Of a stretch of 64,000 nucleotides of DNA, positions 26,241 through 36,291 are shown piece by piece. The first letter of the stretch is position 1. Every line of letters starts with the position of its first letter. The DNA is taken from NCBI GenBank assembly GCA_022410635.1, contig JAJVDF010000431.1:1014108-1078107 (forward strand), written 5' to 3'. A program made the translations under genes and the position numbers. This DNA comes from Tretioscincus oriximinensis. Lineage: Eukaryota; Chordata; Lepidosauria; Squamata; Gymnophthalmidae. The notes beneath the pieces are model-generated. The model worked only from the letters and a program-made list of their open reading frames with translations. It had not been told where the DNA came from and made no database searches.

Positions 26241-26794
26241 AAATCAAATCTTGCTGTTGCCTGTGCTAACTAGAATACCTTGTGTACTGGAGGAACAGAA
26301 TACAGTGAAGAACAAATCAAGCTTTATATTCTTCAGAAAAATTCAAATGTGAGATAAACGTCAACTTCTTCTTAAGCTTACCAGACAAAAACCAGACTAG
26401 AACTCTGCAACTTTAATGGGTGTGGGAAAATGTTTTCCCCTCCCTCAGTTGCTGAAGACACCTGGGAAAATTCATCTCCTTTATGACCATTGAAGATGCA
26501 AAGATCTATCCCAGTTTTTATCTGGTAACTCCAAAGCTAGTAATCTAGCTGCAAAAAAGAAGAATGATTCGGAGCCTGCCATAGTCTACCCTAGCATTCA
26601 GATGGCAGATCCCTATTGCAAGGGCTGAGAACAGGTAAAGTTTTAGCTCGTTGCTGCTTGAGATGCCCAGGTGCAATTGATGGGCCAATGTATTAAACAG
26701 AATGCTGGACTAGACGGGCTGTAGCTCCATTTAGTAAGGCTCCTCTTACATTCTTTTCATCTAGTAATCTTACAACCAACGGCCAGGATGATGC

Positions 26795-27680
26795 GACATC
26801 CATTGGCCCTATCCACAATGAGTCTTATTCTGAGCTCTATTTCAGGACATAGCTTGACTATCCACATGCCAGCGTAGCATATGGCAGCCCCCATTTGAGA
26901 CTTGCCAGTCTACACTAGCATATGGACGGCAGTCTCCTATTCTGATATATAGCACAGAATAAGGCTCAGTGTGGGGTNAGGGCCACTGTGGCTTTTTTAG
27001 TTTGTAAATAATCACAACCCTAACGTTTGTGTGTGCGTATGTAATGCCTGTGTAGCAGGCCCCATTCAGGGGTTGCCATAGCCTACACTAGCATGTGGAT
27101 GGGAGGCTCATATTCTGAGAGATAGCCCAGATCAAGTGTCTGTGTGGCGACAGGGCCATTATAGCACAGAATAATGCTCAATTTGGGGTCAAGGCCACTG
27201 TGGCTTTTTTAGTTTGTAAATAATCACAACCTTCATGTTTGTGTCTGCGTGTGAAATGCCTGTGTAGATTATGGCAGGCCCTATTCGGGGGTTGCCATAG
27301 CCTGCACTAGCATGTGGATGGGAGGCTCATATTCTGAGAGATAGCCCAGATCAAGTGTCTGTGTGGCAACAGGGCCATTATAGCCCAGAATAAAGCTCAA
27401 TTTGGGGTCAGGACCACTGTGGCTTTTTTAGTTTGTAAATTATCACAACCATAACAACATGTCCAGCAAAGGAGCTAGCAGCACTTTGAGACTAACTTGA
27501 GAAAAGTGGTTGGCATAAGCTTTCGTAGACAGGCCTGCTTCTTCAGATGCATCAGCTAGTCTCAAAGTGCTGCTAGCTCCTTTGCTGGACTTTCTGCTAG
27601 ACTAACACGGCNAGGTTCCTATTCTGAGAGATAGCCCAGATCAAGTGTCTGTGTGGCGACAGGGCCATTATGGATTTTTA
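26795..27680. repeat. tandem array of about 212-219 bp units derived from a MITE, with a second foldback inserted
   Basis: 'gcttttttagtttgtaaat' recurs at 26991, 27203 and 27422, and 'actagcatgtggatgggagg' recurs at 27087 and 27306. The unit resembles the foldback elements at 39173 and 45907. A different foldback (ends 'gtccagcaaaggagctagca' and 'ctagctcctttgctggac') sits at about 27463-27605. The array ends just before MAN1A2 exon 1. Confidence 0.7.
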
Positions 27681-27757
27681 GTGTGTAAATAATCACAACT
27701 GTGTGTGCAGGTGTGTGTGTGGGTTTTTTGGGAGGGGAGGGGTGGGAGAAGACCTAC

Positions 27758-28104
27758 CTGTGCCTGCGGGGGTCGTGGCCCTGCCCGTGGATGAGGAACC
27801 CCCCCGCCGCCTCCTTTCCCCCTCCGCCGCCCGCCGCGTCCGCCACGTGGGGGATGAGGACGTCCTCCAAGCCCAGGTCGAAGCGCTTGTGCTTGCTGGA
27901 GTCGGGCAGGAAGAAGAAGGCCCCGAAGCACAGCGTGATGAAGGCACTGAGGATCAGCAGCAGGATGAACTTCTCCGACAGTCTCAGGGTGGCCCGGTGG
28001 TGGGGGAAGGAGGACGAGGAGGACGACGACGACGACGAGGGGCCCAGCAGGTTGCGAGGGGGGATGCGGCGCCCGGAAAGAGGCAGCAGGGCCGGCGTGG
28101 TCAT
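27758..28104 (-). CDS. MAN1A2: MAN1A2 exon 1 (cytosolic tail, membrane anchor)
   Basis: The start ATG is at 28104-28102 and begins MTTPALLPLSGRR, the family start; an in-frame upstream TTG is not a credible start. The 347 coding nt give residues 1-115 plus two bases of codon 116, and donor GTAGGT begins at 27757. The product is a type II Golgi membrane protein. It has a cytosolic tail with a run of ten Ser (23-32), FPHHRATLRL, a membrane anchor at about 46-66 (ILLLILSAFITLCFGAFFFL), then LPDSSKHKRFDLGLEDVLIP. The Ser run and a glycine-rich patch (92-96) enlarge this exon relative to the mammalian protein. The exon sits in a CpG island, and the array at 26795-27680 begins just inside intron 1. 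Confidence 0.95.
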
Positions 28105-28900
28105 GGTGATCGCCAACGAGGGGGGATGGAGGTGGAAGAGGAGGAGGAGGAGGAGGGAGGCGGCGGCGCCTCGAGGCTTGGAGGGCGAAGGGCGCCGGCG
28201 GGGGCGGCGGAGGGCGCGTGGTCGTCTTCCCCAAGGCCGCGCAGCGACGCCGGCATCACAGCGGCTCCATGCCGAGGAGCGGGGGGGTCCCCACCAGTCC
28301 CGCCCGCTCGCCGCCGCCGCCGCCGCCGCCGCCCCGCAGCAGGCCGCCCGCCGCGATGCTCATCCGGAGGCGGCGGGGCGGAGAAGCAGCAGCCCCAGCC
28401 CGGGCGGGGAAGGGAGGCCCGCCAAGAGCGCCTGGCCCTGCCGCGCTGAGGGGATTTTCTGAGGCGATTCCTGAGGCGATTCCTGAGGGCCTACGCTAAG
28501 CCTCCCTCCGTCAGCGCCAAGGGGGAAGCGGCGGCGGGGCCCGAGGCCACATGCCTGCCGCCCGCCCGCACGGCGCCCACCTTCTCGGCAGGGCAGGCAG
28601 GGAGGGCAGCCTTAGGACCCCGAGGGCGGACGGAGGCTCCCAAGACCCGACCCCACCACAACCCCCGCAGCTCTGCGGCCTCCTCCTCCTGCTGCCCCTC
28701 CGCCGCTCTCTCAGCAGCGCCGACCGAGCAACGAACTGGCTGGAATGGAATTTGGAACGACCGGATGGAATCGTTCGCTGCCGGCGCCGCCTCGACGTCC
28801 TCCTCAGCGGCGAGCCCAGGTTAAGCTAGGCGTACACAGCGACCCACCTGCTGCGCATGCGCCGAACTGGGAGCGGAAGGGGAGGAGGTGCATTGTGCGT
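28105..28900 (-). promoter_or_regulatory. MAN1A2: CpG island with MAN1A2 5' UTR and promoter
   Basis: High GC and frequent CpG from about 27750 to 28900, centred on MAN1A2 exon 1, with sharp AT-rich flanks. A CCG/CGC trinucleotide run lies at about 28312-28335. No TATA box is evident, as is usual for a housekeeping CpG promoter. The transcription start cannot be placed. Long ORFs on either strand here are composition artefacts. Confidence 0.8.
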
Positions 28901-29335
28901 GTCTTCTAAACTCATAGACGGACGTCAAGGGTAGAGGGCAGCGAGCTTTTCGCAGTGGCCTTATTCTGGGACAGACGGTTTATATTTATGGATGTCCATA
29001 GATAGAAATAGAGATAGATCAGTGATGGCCACAGGGTGACACTCCAGATGTTCCTGAACTAACTAACATTCCATTAGTCGAGTGGGCTTGTGGTGATCAC
29101 TCCATGTAGCCAGCCCCTGGCTTCCATGAAGTGTCCCCCACATCTTGCTTTTCTTCCTCTTCCCTGCATTCTTTTTTAAAAAGAATAATAAAAAAGCTTT
29201 TTATTACAAAAATGCAAACAGTGCATTCTTGTCCACAATGTTAACTCAATCCAGTTAATGTAGCTTTCAATGTTTCTTGGTATTATATATCTGCTTCTGA
29301 CAGGAAATCTTATCTACATCCACTGCCACCATTAA
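28901..29335. other. spacer upstream of MAN1A2
   Basis: The sequence drops from GC-rich to AT-rich. No gene is seen. A possible ageing repeat, 'gatggccacagggtgacactccagatgttcc' at 29024, is mirrored by 'tggagtgtcacccgttagccatcac' near 30408, so the two may belong to an old element flanking the transposon insertion. Confidence 0.4.
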
Positions 29336-30023
29336 TAGGTTAACTAGATGACCCCTTTTTGGGGGGGACCCAGTTTGGGGGTGTCTGCCCCGCCCTCCCG
29401 GTTTTTGCTGAGAAAAAAAGAATTAAAAAAAATTATTTTTTTAAAATTCTTTTTTATATATATAAAAATTCACTGCACCACCACTAGGGGGCTCTTGTAT
29501 CTGAGGCCAGCTCCTGAGGGCACCCTTCCCTCAATAAAAATAAAAAATTATCATGCACTTCAAAAATTTCTCGCACACTTAAAAAAAAATGATTTTTTTT
29601 AAATCACTGCTCCATCACTAGGGGGCTCTGGCAACCGGGGCCAGCTCCTGAAAGCACCCTCCCCTCAGTAAAAAAATAAAATTCTCATACACTTGAAACA
29701 ATTCTCACACACTTAAAAAAAAATTTAAAAAAAAAATCACTGCACCACCACTAGGGGTCCCTAGCAACAGGGGGCAGTTCCTGAAGGCACCCACCCCTCT
29801 GTAAAAATAATTAAAATGCAAATTTATTATTTACTCCAAAAATCCTCACACAGTTTAAAAATTCTCGCACACTCAAAAAAAATTCTTACATGCTTCACAG
29901 ATTTCCTGGGTGGGAATTTCAGAAGTGAATGCATGTTGGTAGGTGATTTGCATATTTATGAATATGCAAATTACAATGAATATTAATTACCCCAGTTTGG
30001 GCCTCAGAAAATCTGGACAGTCA
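29336..30023. mobile_element. DNA transposon, 688 bp, terminal repeat family TAGGCTGACC, 8-bp target duplication
   Basis: The left end reads TAGGTTAACTAGATGACCCC and the right end reads ATCTGGACAGTCA. It is flanked by the 8-bp direct repeat accattaa (29328-29335 and 30024-30031). Internally it holds three diverged copies of a block of about 150 bp (cactgcaccaccactaggg ... cctgaaggcaccc ... ttctcgcacac). Near 29947 there is a near-palindrome containing ATTTGCAT and ATGCAAAT. There is no transposase ORF. The 8-bp duplication suggests a hAT-like mechanism. Confidence 0.8.
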
Positions 30024-30685
30024 ACCATTAACCCTCATGAACACTCATCTTCTGGCCTGTGAATGACACAGACACGAGTGGCTTTTATAACAAATAAATA
30101 ACTTTATTCTTCTCTTCAGCTTAATACTGATAATGTCCAAGATAATTTGTATACATTCCTTTACAGGACTGTCCTCAGGCTTCTGCTCCAGTTTATTTTA
30201 CTTTAAGGGAGATCTCAATATTTGATTTCGTCCTTTTAGGGTTTATTCTTAGAAATATCATGCAGCTTGTTCTGCTGCTGAGCTGACAATCACTGGTGCT
30301 TTTTTCATTTGGCCTGTATTTCCAGCCTTTATTAACTTTATCATTTCCAGGGCTTAACAGTGCTAGGAGCGGAATGGAATGTTGGGATTTGTGGTTCAGC
30401 ATCATCTGGAGTGTCACCCGTTAGCCATCACTGACATAGAGAGATGCGTGTGTGTGTATGCGTCTATAGATGTACAGTTTTCTATATGTAAGCCCATGCA
30501 GCCTATCTTATGTCTTGTTAGTGCGACAGGACTCCCTTGTATGTGTGTGTCTATATACTTCACATGTGTATGTATTTGTATATGTTTATGTATATGTCTC
30601 TTGGAGAGACCTGTGGCCTTTTTTATCAGGTCAGAAAACAATCCATATATTAGGAGTTTGCTACCAGCCTCCTACCTAAACACCT
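30024..30685. other. spacer without recognised genes
   Basis: It contains a TG/TATG-rich microsatellite-like stretch at about 30447-30600. Short ORFs here reflect simple sequence. Confidence 0.45.
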
Positions 30686-30689
30686 GAAA

Positions 30690-31190
30690 GCGACACTCGT
30701 TTGGAACGTGAGATCATTCCCTTCCAAAAAAGGGAAGAGTAGTAATAATAGGAAATTTCAACTATCCACACATTGATTGGGCAAACTCTTGTTCAACTCA
30801 CAAAAAAGAAATAAAATTCCTAGACATGCTAATGGATTGCTCCCTAGGGCAGGTTGGTTTGGAACCAACCAGTGGGAAGGGAATCCTGTATTTTAGTCCT
30901 AAGTAATGAACAGATTCTGATACAAGATGTAACTGTAACTGATCCTATAGGAAACAGAGACCACAACACAGGAGCTTTCAACTGCTCTGAGATGAAGCAA
31001 CAGGCAGAATTCCTGAAATACCATTTACAGGGTATATAGAACAGATTAAAATTTTTCCTTCTTTTGTTCCAGTCTGTCCAGGTGCAATTAGTGGGCCACT
31101 GTGTAAGACAGAATGCTGGACAAGATGGGCTCCAGCCCCATTCAGCATGTCTCCTCTTATGTACTTATGTTCTTATTCTTTTCTCTGTTA
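30690..31190 (+). mobile_element. CR1 LINE: endonuclease piece fused to 3' tail
   Basis: 30745-30960 encodes a CR1 endonuclease fragment (IIGNFNYPHIDW, then in another frame DPIGNRDHNT, normally GNSDH). It jumps directly to the 3' tail at about 30985 (gatgaagcaacaggcagaattcc) ending in 'cttatgtacttatgttctta'. The reverse transcriptase is missing, so this is an internally deleted copy. Confidence 0.8.
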
Positions 31191-31194
31191 CACA

Positions 31195-31567
31195 ACACAA
31201 TGACCAGACGATACTCTATGAAGTTGATGGGCAGAAGAGTTAGGACTGGCAAGGGAACGTATTTTTCATCCAGAGGACCATTGGTCTATGGAATTCACTT
31301 CCAAAAGAAGTCGTATTTACTAGCAATCTGGGTAGCTTTAAGACAGAAGTAGACAAGTTCATGGAAGACAAGTGTATCAATAACTACTAGGATGGATCTC
31401 TTGATTCTGCCTCTGGGATGGAGCAATAGGCAGGATTCCTGCAGTGCCATTTGCAGACAGTCAAGTACCATTGGAAGTTTTCCTTCTGCTTGAGATGCCC
31501 AGATGCATTTGGTGGACTGCTGTGTGAGACAGAATGCTGTGGTCTGATTCAGCAAGGCTCATCTTAT
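31195..31567 (+). mobile_element. CR1 LINE 3' end
   Basis: A second plus-strand CR1 3' segment (gatgggcagaagagttaggac, gtctatggaattcacttcc, agctttaagacagaag) and a tail to 'ctcatcttatgta'. A 19-bp sequence inside it (31450-31468) recurs inverted exactly at its 3' end (31568-31586). Confidence 0.75.
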
Positions 31568-31587
31568 GTACTTGACTGTCTGCAAAT

Positions 31588-31895
31588 TATTATTTTTTTC
31601 TGAAATTTAAAAAAGAAAAAAATAACTGCATCACCCCTAGGGGGCTCTGGTAACAGAGGTCAGCTCATGAAGGCACCCTCCCCTCAGTAAAAAATAAATA
31701 AAAATGCAAATTTCTCACGCACTTCAAAAAATTTATCTCACACTTTGAAAAATTCTCGCATGCTTCACAGATTTCTCAGGTGGGGATTTCAGAGGGGTAT
31801 GCATATTGGTGGGTGATTTGCATATTTATGAATATGCAAATTAACATGAATATTAATTGCCCCAGTTTGTGCCTCAGAAAATCTGGTCAGTCTAG
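31588..31895. mobile_element. truncated DNA transposon of the TAGGCTGACC family
   Basis: It matches the right half of the element at 29336-30023: 'ctgcatcacccctagggggc', 'ttctcgcatgcttcacagat', the octamer palindrome at about 31817 and the end 'aaatctggtcagtcta'. Confidence 0.75.
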
Positions 31896-31899
31896 CCTA

Positions 31900-32477
31900 C
31901 ACTCTTGTTTGCTCAGGCTCTTGTTTTATAATTCCTGATGGTAGCCCTACTAAGAAGGTGGGACAGACAATGGGAGGCTGAGAGTTTATTTTAAATATGT
32001 TGAGCTATTTGCATTAATTATGTGTTGTGACTTGTTCTGGGTCCTTCAGGGGAAAAGTGGGATGCAAATCCATAATGCTAAAAGGCAAGGACTACGGGAC
32101 CGGAACCAGCAAACGCTGAAATACGACTACTGGATTGGACAGGCAATGCACCAATAGAGGAGCCTTCCACATGGAGTGGCTCCCCCTCCCTCATTGGCTA
32201 CCATTTCTGTGGTCACATAGTGCCAACAGAAACACGCCTGCATAAGGACCCTCCTCCCTGCCGTGCTGCTGTTACCCAGTTGGCTGCCTGGACATGAAAT
32301 GCCAGCCTGTTCCTAGTCTGTCACCGTTGGACAGCCCGGCGGTGGACTGTGGTTGCTGGACTGCCCCCCACTGGCCACTCTAAGCACCTGCAGACAGTGC
32401 CTTGCTGGATGCTGATGCTGTTGCTGCCACTGCCCTGCTGAGAAGGGGGTTGGGGGAAAGGGAAGGTGAACCCCATG
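31900..32477. other. spacer with CCAAT boxes, unassigned
   Basis: 32090-32300 is moderately GC-rich with ATTGG or CCAAT at about 32135, 32151 and 32193. A weak 'cataagg' TATA-like sequence follows at about 32243. This could be a decayed LTR or a promoter. No transcript evidence is available and I assign no gene. Confidence 0.35.
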
Positions 32478-33229
32478 TGTAACATCCCCCATTTTAAAGG
32501 TTTGTATTTCTTTTATAAACTTACCAGATATCCCAGAGGGAGGGGGGAAGAGCAGGCCTGGGCAGGGGCGTGGCTTCCTGAATCCCTGTTTGGGAGGGGG
32601 CATGGCTGGAGAGGGCGTGGCTGGAGGAGCCAGCCAATGGGGCCTCGAATAGCTGGCTAGTGAGCAGATAAAAGGGAAGCTGACCAGGGCTAGAGGCCTT
32701 TCTGTCAAGACTTGTGGTGTAGCAAGTTGACAGGGGGGTCCGCTTCTGATCTGCCTCAGAGGGAGGGGGTGGAAGTGTATGGTGGCCTGAAAGAGTAAAA
32801 GTGGAGGCTTGACTTGGGGCTAAAACAAATAAATAGACATTGTGCCTGTCTCTTTAAGTTCTGGAAACAAAGGTTGCTCTTGCTTGGAGTTTGAGCTTGA
32901 GTCAGGCTTACTTTATAAAAGCCGAAGCTTTATTATTCTTATCTTCCTTTCTATTTCTTAGTTGTAAATAATAAACTTGTTATTTGTTTCAATTCAAATA
33001 TCTCTAACTTTCTTTTGCTCCCTTAAGAACACTATATAAGCACGCTGCTGGTGGGGGCTGGGAATAAAGCCCCATCATTGAAGTAAACACAGAGGCCTTG
33101 TGTAGGCCTAAGGTTATTACTGTTGCTCCAAGCAGTCGTGGGTGCTGTCTTGGACAGCGGGGTGATATTGTGGCACCCCTAGCTGGGAGGGTCATTGAAC
33201 TCTGGGGCCCTCAGGTAGGGGTTGCCACA
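32478..33229 (+). mobile_element. solo LTR of a retrotransposon, 5-bp target duplication
   Basis: It starts TGTAACATCC and ends GGGGTTGCCACA, with ccatg directly repeated on both sides (32473-32477 and 33230-33234). Internal features are aataaa signals at about 32968 and 33063 and a TATATAAG box at 33038. A diverged minus-strand copy lies at 50335-51064. No internal coding region accompanies either, so both are solo LTRs. Confidence 0.85.
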
Positions 33230-33234
33230 CCATG

Positions 33235-33735
33235 TACGCATTTTTTGCAGGCCTTATATTACTACTATAGATAATCTCTAGTATTAATAAGATGTGCATT
33301 CACAAGCCCAACTTTCTAAGGTCTGCCAAGCTCTGTCATTAGTCTTCAGGGACCAATGACAGAGCTCGGAACATTGGACTTCCTCTGATAGCCAGGCAAA
33401 TTAAGGTGCTGTTATCTGCCCAACATGCCAGACAGGGCAGCCTCTCGCACACGGCTCTTATCCACTACCCTCCAGTGCCCATGTCACCAGGTACCTGGCA
33501 GCTGCATTGGAGAGGAGGGGGTAGGGAGAGCCAAGAGAAACACCCCAGGTGCTCAATGGTCCACACTAAGCCTGATTTTGTGGGCTTACCCACTGGTAAA
33601 TAAATAAAAATAACAATGGGTTTTGCAAAGTTCTTGAATCACTCCTGGAAGTCAGCAGAGGGAGATGTTGACCTCAAGGTTAGTAGCTACAATTTCACAA
33701 TGCTGCTCCTCATATATGAGAAGTTTCCTTTTGGA
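33235..33735. other. spacer without recognised features
   Basis: A short palindromic motif (ccaagctctgtcattagtc ... gaccaatgacagagctcgg at about 33328-33370) suggests a small foldback remnant. No gene is seen. Confidence 0.4.
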
Positions 33736-33737
33736 AC

Positions 33738-33945
33738 ATATGAACATAAGAACATAAAAGGAGCTCCCCTGAATGGGGCTACAGCCCATCTAGCACAGCA
33801 TTCTGTCTCACACAGTGCCCACCAATTGCACCTGGGCATTCCCAAGCAGAAGGAAGAGGAAAAACCCTCACCAGTTCTTCATTCCCTACAAATGATTTTT
33901 CAGGAAAACTGCCTGTGCTCCATCCCAGAGGCAGGATCAAGATAT
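33738..33945 (-). mobile_element. CR1 LINE 3' tail, minus strand
   Basis: 'atatgaacataagaacataa' begins the reversed tail, followed by 'agcccatctagcacagcattc' and 'ctgtgctccatcccagaggc'. Confidence 0.8.
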
Positions 33946-34084
33946 CCATCCATCTATCTATCTATCTATCCATCTATCTATCCATCCATCATTCTATCCA
34001 TCTATCCATCTATCCATCTATCCATCTATCTATCAATCCATCTATCCATCTATCCATCTATCCATCTATCCATCTATCTATCTA

Positions 34085-34143
<59 letters not shown>
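33946..34143. repeat. (ATCC/ATCT)n(GTCT)n microsatellite
   Basis: About 198 bp of tetranucleotide repeat passing from mixed ATCC/ATCT to pure GTCT. It abuts the CR1 tail at 33945. Confidence 0.95.
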
Positions 34144-34249
34144 GGAATTTATATCCCATCCTTCACCAAAGGTTCCAGGGTGAGTTAAAGAAATTAAAAA
34201 CATAAAAACAGATTAGTTTAAAAAGAAAAAAAATTAAAGGAGTCATACC

Positions 34250-34890
34250 CTCCCTCCACAGGCAGTTCTAGGGTAGGGGAATGAGGGAGGCCTGGGCTCC
34301 CGATTGTTACGAGGGCCCCCGGCAAAGCCGGGGCGTCCTGCCTGCCCTGGTTTCTACCTTATGTTTTAAGCTCTTCAGAAATGGCACTTGGTCACTGATG
34401 CTCTAATTGTTGCACCAAGTGTGTGCAGTGCAGTAACTAAAGCATCAAAAACCAAGCGCTGCACTGAAGAGCTTACAACAAATAGTAGAAGAAAAAGAAG
34501 AACTGAGGTTTTTATACCACACTTTTCTCACTCAAAGCAGCTTACAAAGTTATTTTTTGCCCAAAGGCTTACGTTCTATCTTCCCCACCAGCCTTCAGCG
34601 GTTCCCATTTAGTTGCAGTCAGTTGCGATGTCTTGCAATTCTTGCTTTTCAATAGCTGAGTTGGCTAGAGCTACAGGCTAGTAGAAGGTGCTCCCCCCTC
34701 CGCACGTCCGACACAGGGCCTCCAAATTATATCTCTCAGATGAGAGACCGTCTCCTTAGCAACTGCACCATCCGTGCCGGCTAGGATGAGCCAGAGCAGG
34801 TGAAGGCCCCAGAGGTAGCGGACACCAGCAAGAGGGGGGGCTTTTCTTAATCTGCCCTGGGGTCCCCAAAACCCTAGCTTCTCCAGTGCC
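34250..34890. mobile_element. foldback element with a (TTC)-tailed SINE inserted
   Basis: The outer parts (34250-34490 and 34800-34890) match the foldback at 14219-14525, for example 'agctcttcag...gatgctctaatt' paired with 'taactaaagcatcaa...ctgaagagctta'. A minus-strand SINE occupies about 34490-34795 (ctgaggtttttataccacac, tcttccccaccagcc, ttgcttttcaatagctgag, gagagaccgtctcc). Confidence 0.65.
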
Positions 34891-34909
34891 TTCCTCCCTG
34901 CCTGGAAGG

Positions 34910-35510
34910 TCAAATGCAGAGGGAGCTATGAGTCAAAAGCCTGGGTAAAGAGGTACATCTTTACCAGGTGCCGAAAGCTACAGAGGTGCCTGGCTGACCT
35001 CTGGAGGGAGGTTGTTTCAGAGTGTGGGAGCCACCAAAGAGAAGGTCCTCCTGTGTGTTTCTGCCGCCTGTGTTTGTTTGTTTGTTTGTTTATTGACATT
35101 TCTATACCGCCCTATACCCGAAGGTCTCCGGATGGTATACAGTAAAAACACAGTAAGGATATTAAAAAACAGCTACACCTGAAACTAGGGAAAGTCAGCA
35201 GTTTTCTCAGGCAAAGGTCAGGCCAAAGAGGTGCGTCTTCAAGCATTTTCTAAATGTGCACAGAGATATTCTGGGAGCTGCCAGAGAGAAGGCCTTACCA
35301 CCCTCTCTGCCACTGAGGGAGGTGATCCAGACAGGAAGCCCCCCCTCCTGTAGATCCTAAGGCACAGGCAGGTTGATATGGGAGATGGCGTTCCTTTAGA
35401 TATTTGGGGCCCAAGTTGTGTAAGGCTTTATAGGTGAGAGTTAATACCTTGAATTCGGCTCGGTAGCAAATTGGCAGCCAGTGCAGTTCTTTCAAGACTG
35501 GCGTATCTCT
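34910..35510 (-). mobile_element. L2-type LINE 3' ends, minus strand
   Basis: 34930-35070 is an L2-like tail (gtacatctttaccaggtgcc, ggaggttgtttcagagtg). 35080-35510 is a second L2 tail. Its minus-strand reading KELHWLPICYRAEFKVLTLT, followed by YKALHNLGPKYLKERHLPY, is the L2 ORF2 C-terminus. Confidence 0.8.
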
Positions 35511-35589
35511 GCAGTGAAGGAACTATCAAAAGGCCTTCTCCTTGGCATTTTAGTGCATGGGGTTGTAGAGGAGAAGACCTAATCCTAAT

Positions 35590-35815
35590 TTAAACTATCC
35601 AAGCTGCTGGCTACTACTACCTCTTCTGGAAGCAAATTCCACAGAGCGATGCCCCTCTCGATAAAAAGAATACTTCCCCTTGACTATCCTAACTCTTCTG
35701 CCCATTTGCCTCAAGGAATGGCCACTGATCTGCTCTAATCACTTTATCCATCCCATGCACGATTTTAGAAACTTTCACTCAGATCTCTTAAACGGCATCT
35801 TTCGAGGCTGAAAAG
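35590..35815 (-). mobile_element. CR1 LINE 3' region, minus strand
   Basis: It contains 'tatccaagctgctggctact', 'cttctggaagcaaattcc' and 'catctttcgaggctgaaaag', reversed CR1 blocks. Confidence 0.75.
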
Positions 35816-35823
35816 ACTAGGCT

Positions 35824-36190
35824 GACCAGATTTTCTGAGGCCCAAACTGGGGTAATTAATATTCATGCCATTTTGCATATTCATGAATATGCAAATCACC
35901 CGACCCATATGCGCACACACCCTGAGAAATCTCATGCGCACCAGAAACCCACAAAGCACCTGAGGAACCTGCAAAGCATATGAGAAATTAGCAAAGCACA
36001 TGAGAAATTCATGACATCGGGTGGAGCCGGAAGTGATATCAATTCCAAGGAGCGGAAGTGACATAATTTTGTGATGTTGCTTCTGGGGCGGGGCATAACA
36101 ATCCCCATTAGAGAATCTATGGAAAATGATGTCTTTGGAATAGCAAAAAAAGGAAGACCTCCCATTTCCAAAGTAGGGACATGGCAAAAA
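35824..36190. mobile_element. DNA transposon of the TAGGCTGACC family, partial
   Basis: It begins 'ctaggctgaccagattttctgaggccc' at about 35818. It carries the perfect palindrome TTTGCATATTCA/TGAATATGCAAA near 35874 and continues into 'agcacatgagaaattcatgac'. The far end is not clear. Confidence 0.6.
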
Positions 36191-36291
36191 TAGAAATAAG
36201 GAGTCTTGTATGAGTATAATCCAAAATCAGAGCAATTTTTAACTAAAGAAATAGAACAGAAGAAAAAAATATTCTCCCCGCCCCCTTACAA

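Noticed and set aside
27668..28499. Long overlapping ORFs on both strands (up to 253 codons)
   Set aside because: They are by-products of GC-rich composition in the MAN1A2 CpG island. Only the frame starting at 28104 matches a known protein.
33946..34143. Possible CRISPR-like array
   Set aside because: A tetranucleotide microsatellite without spacers, in a vertebrate genome.
33616..34205. Ser-Ile-His/Leu-Ser repeat ORFs of 96-190 codons
   Set aside because: Translations of the ATCC/GTCT microsatellite joined to a CR1 tail.
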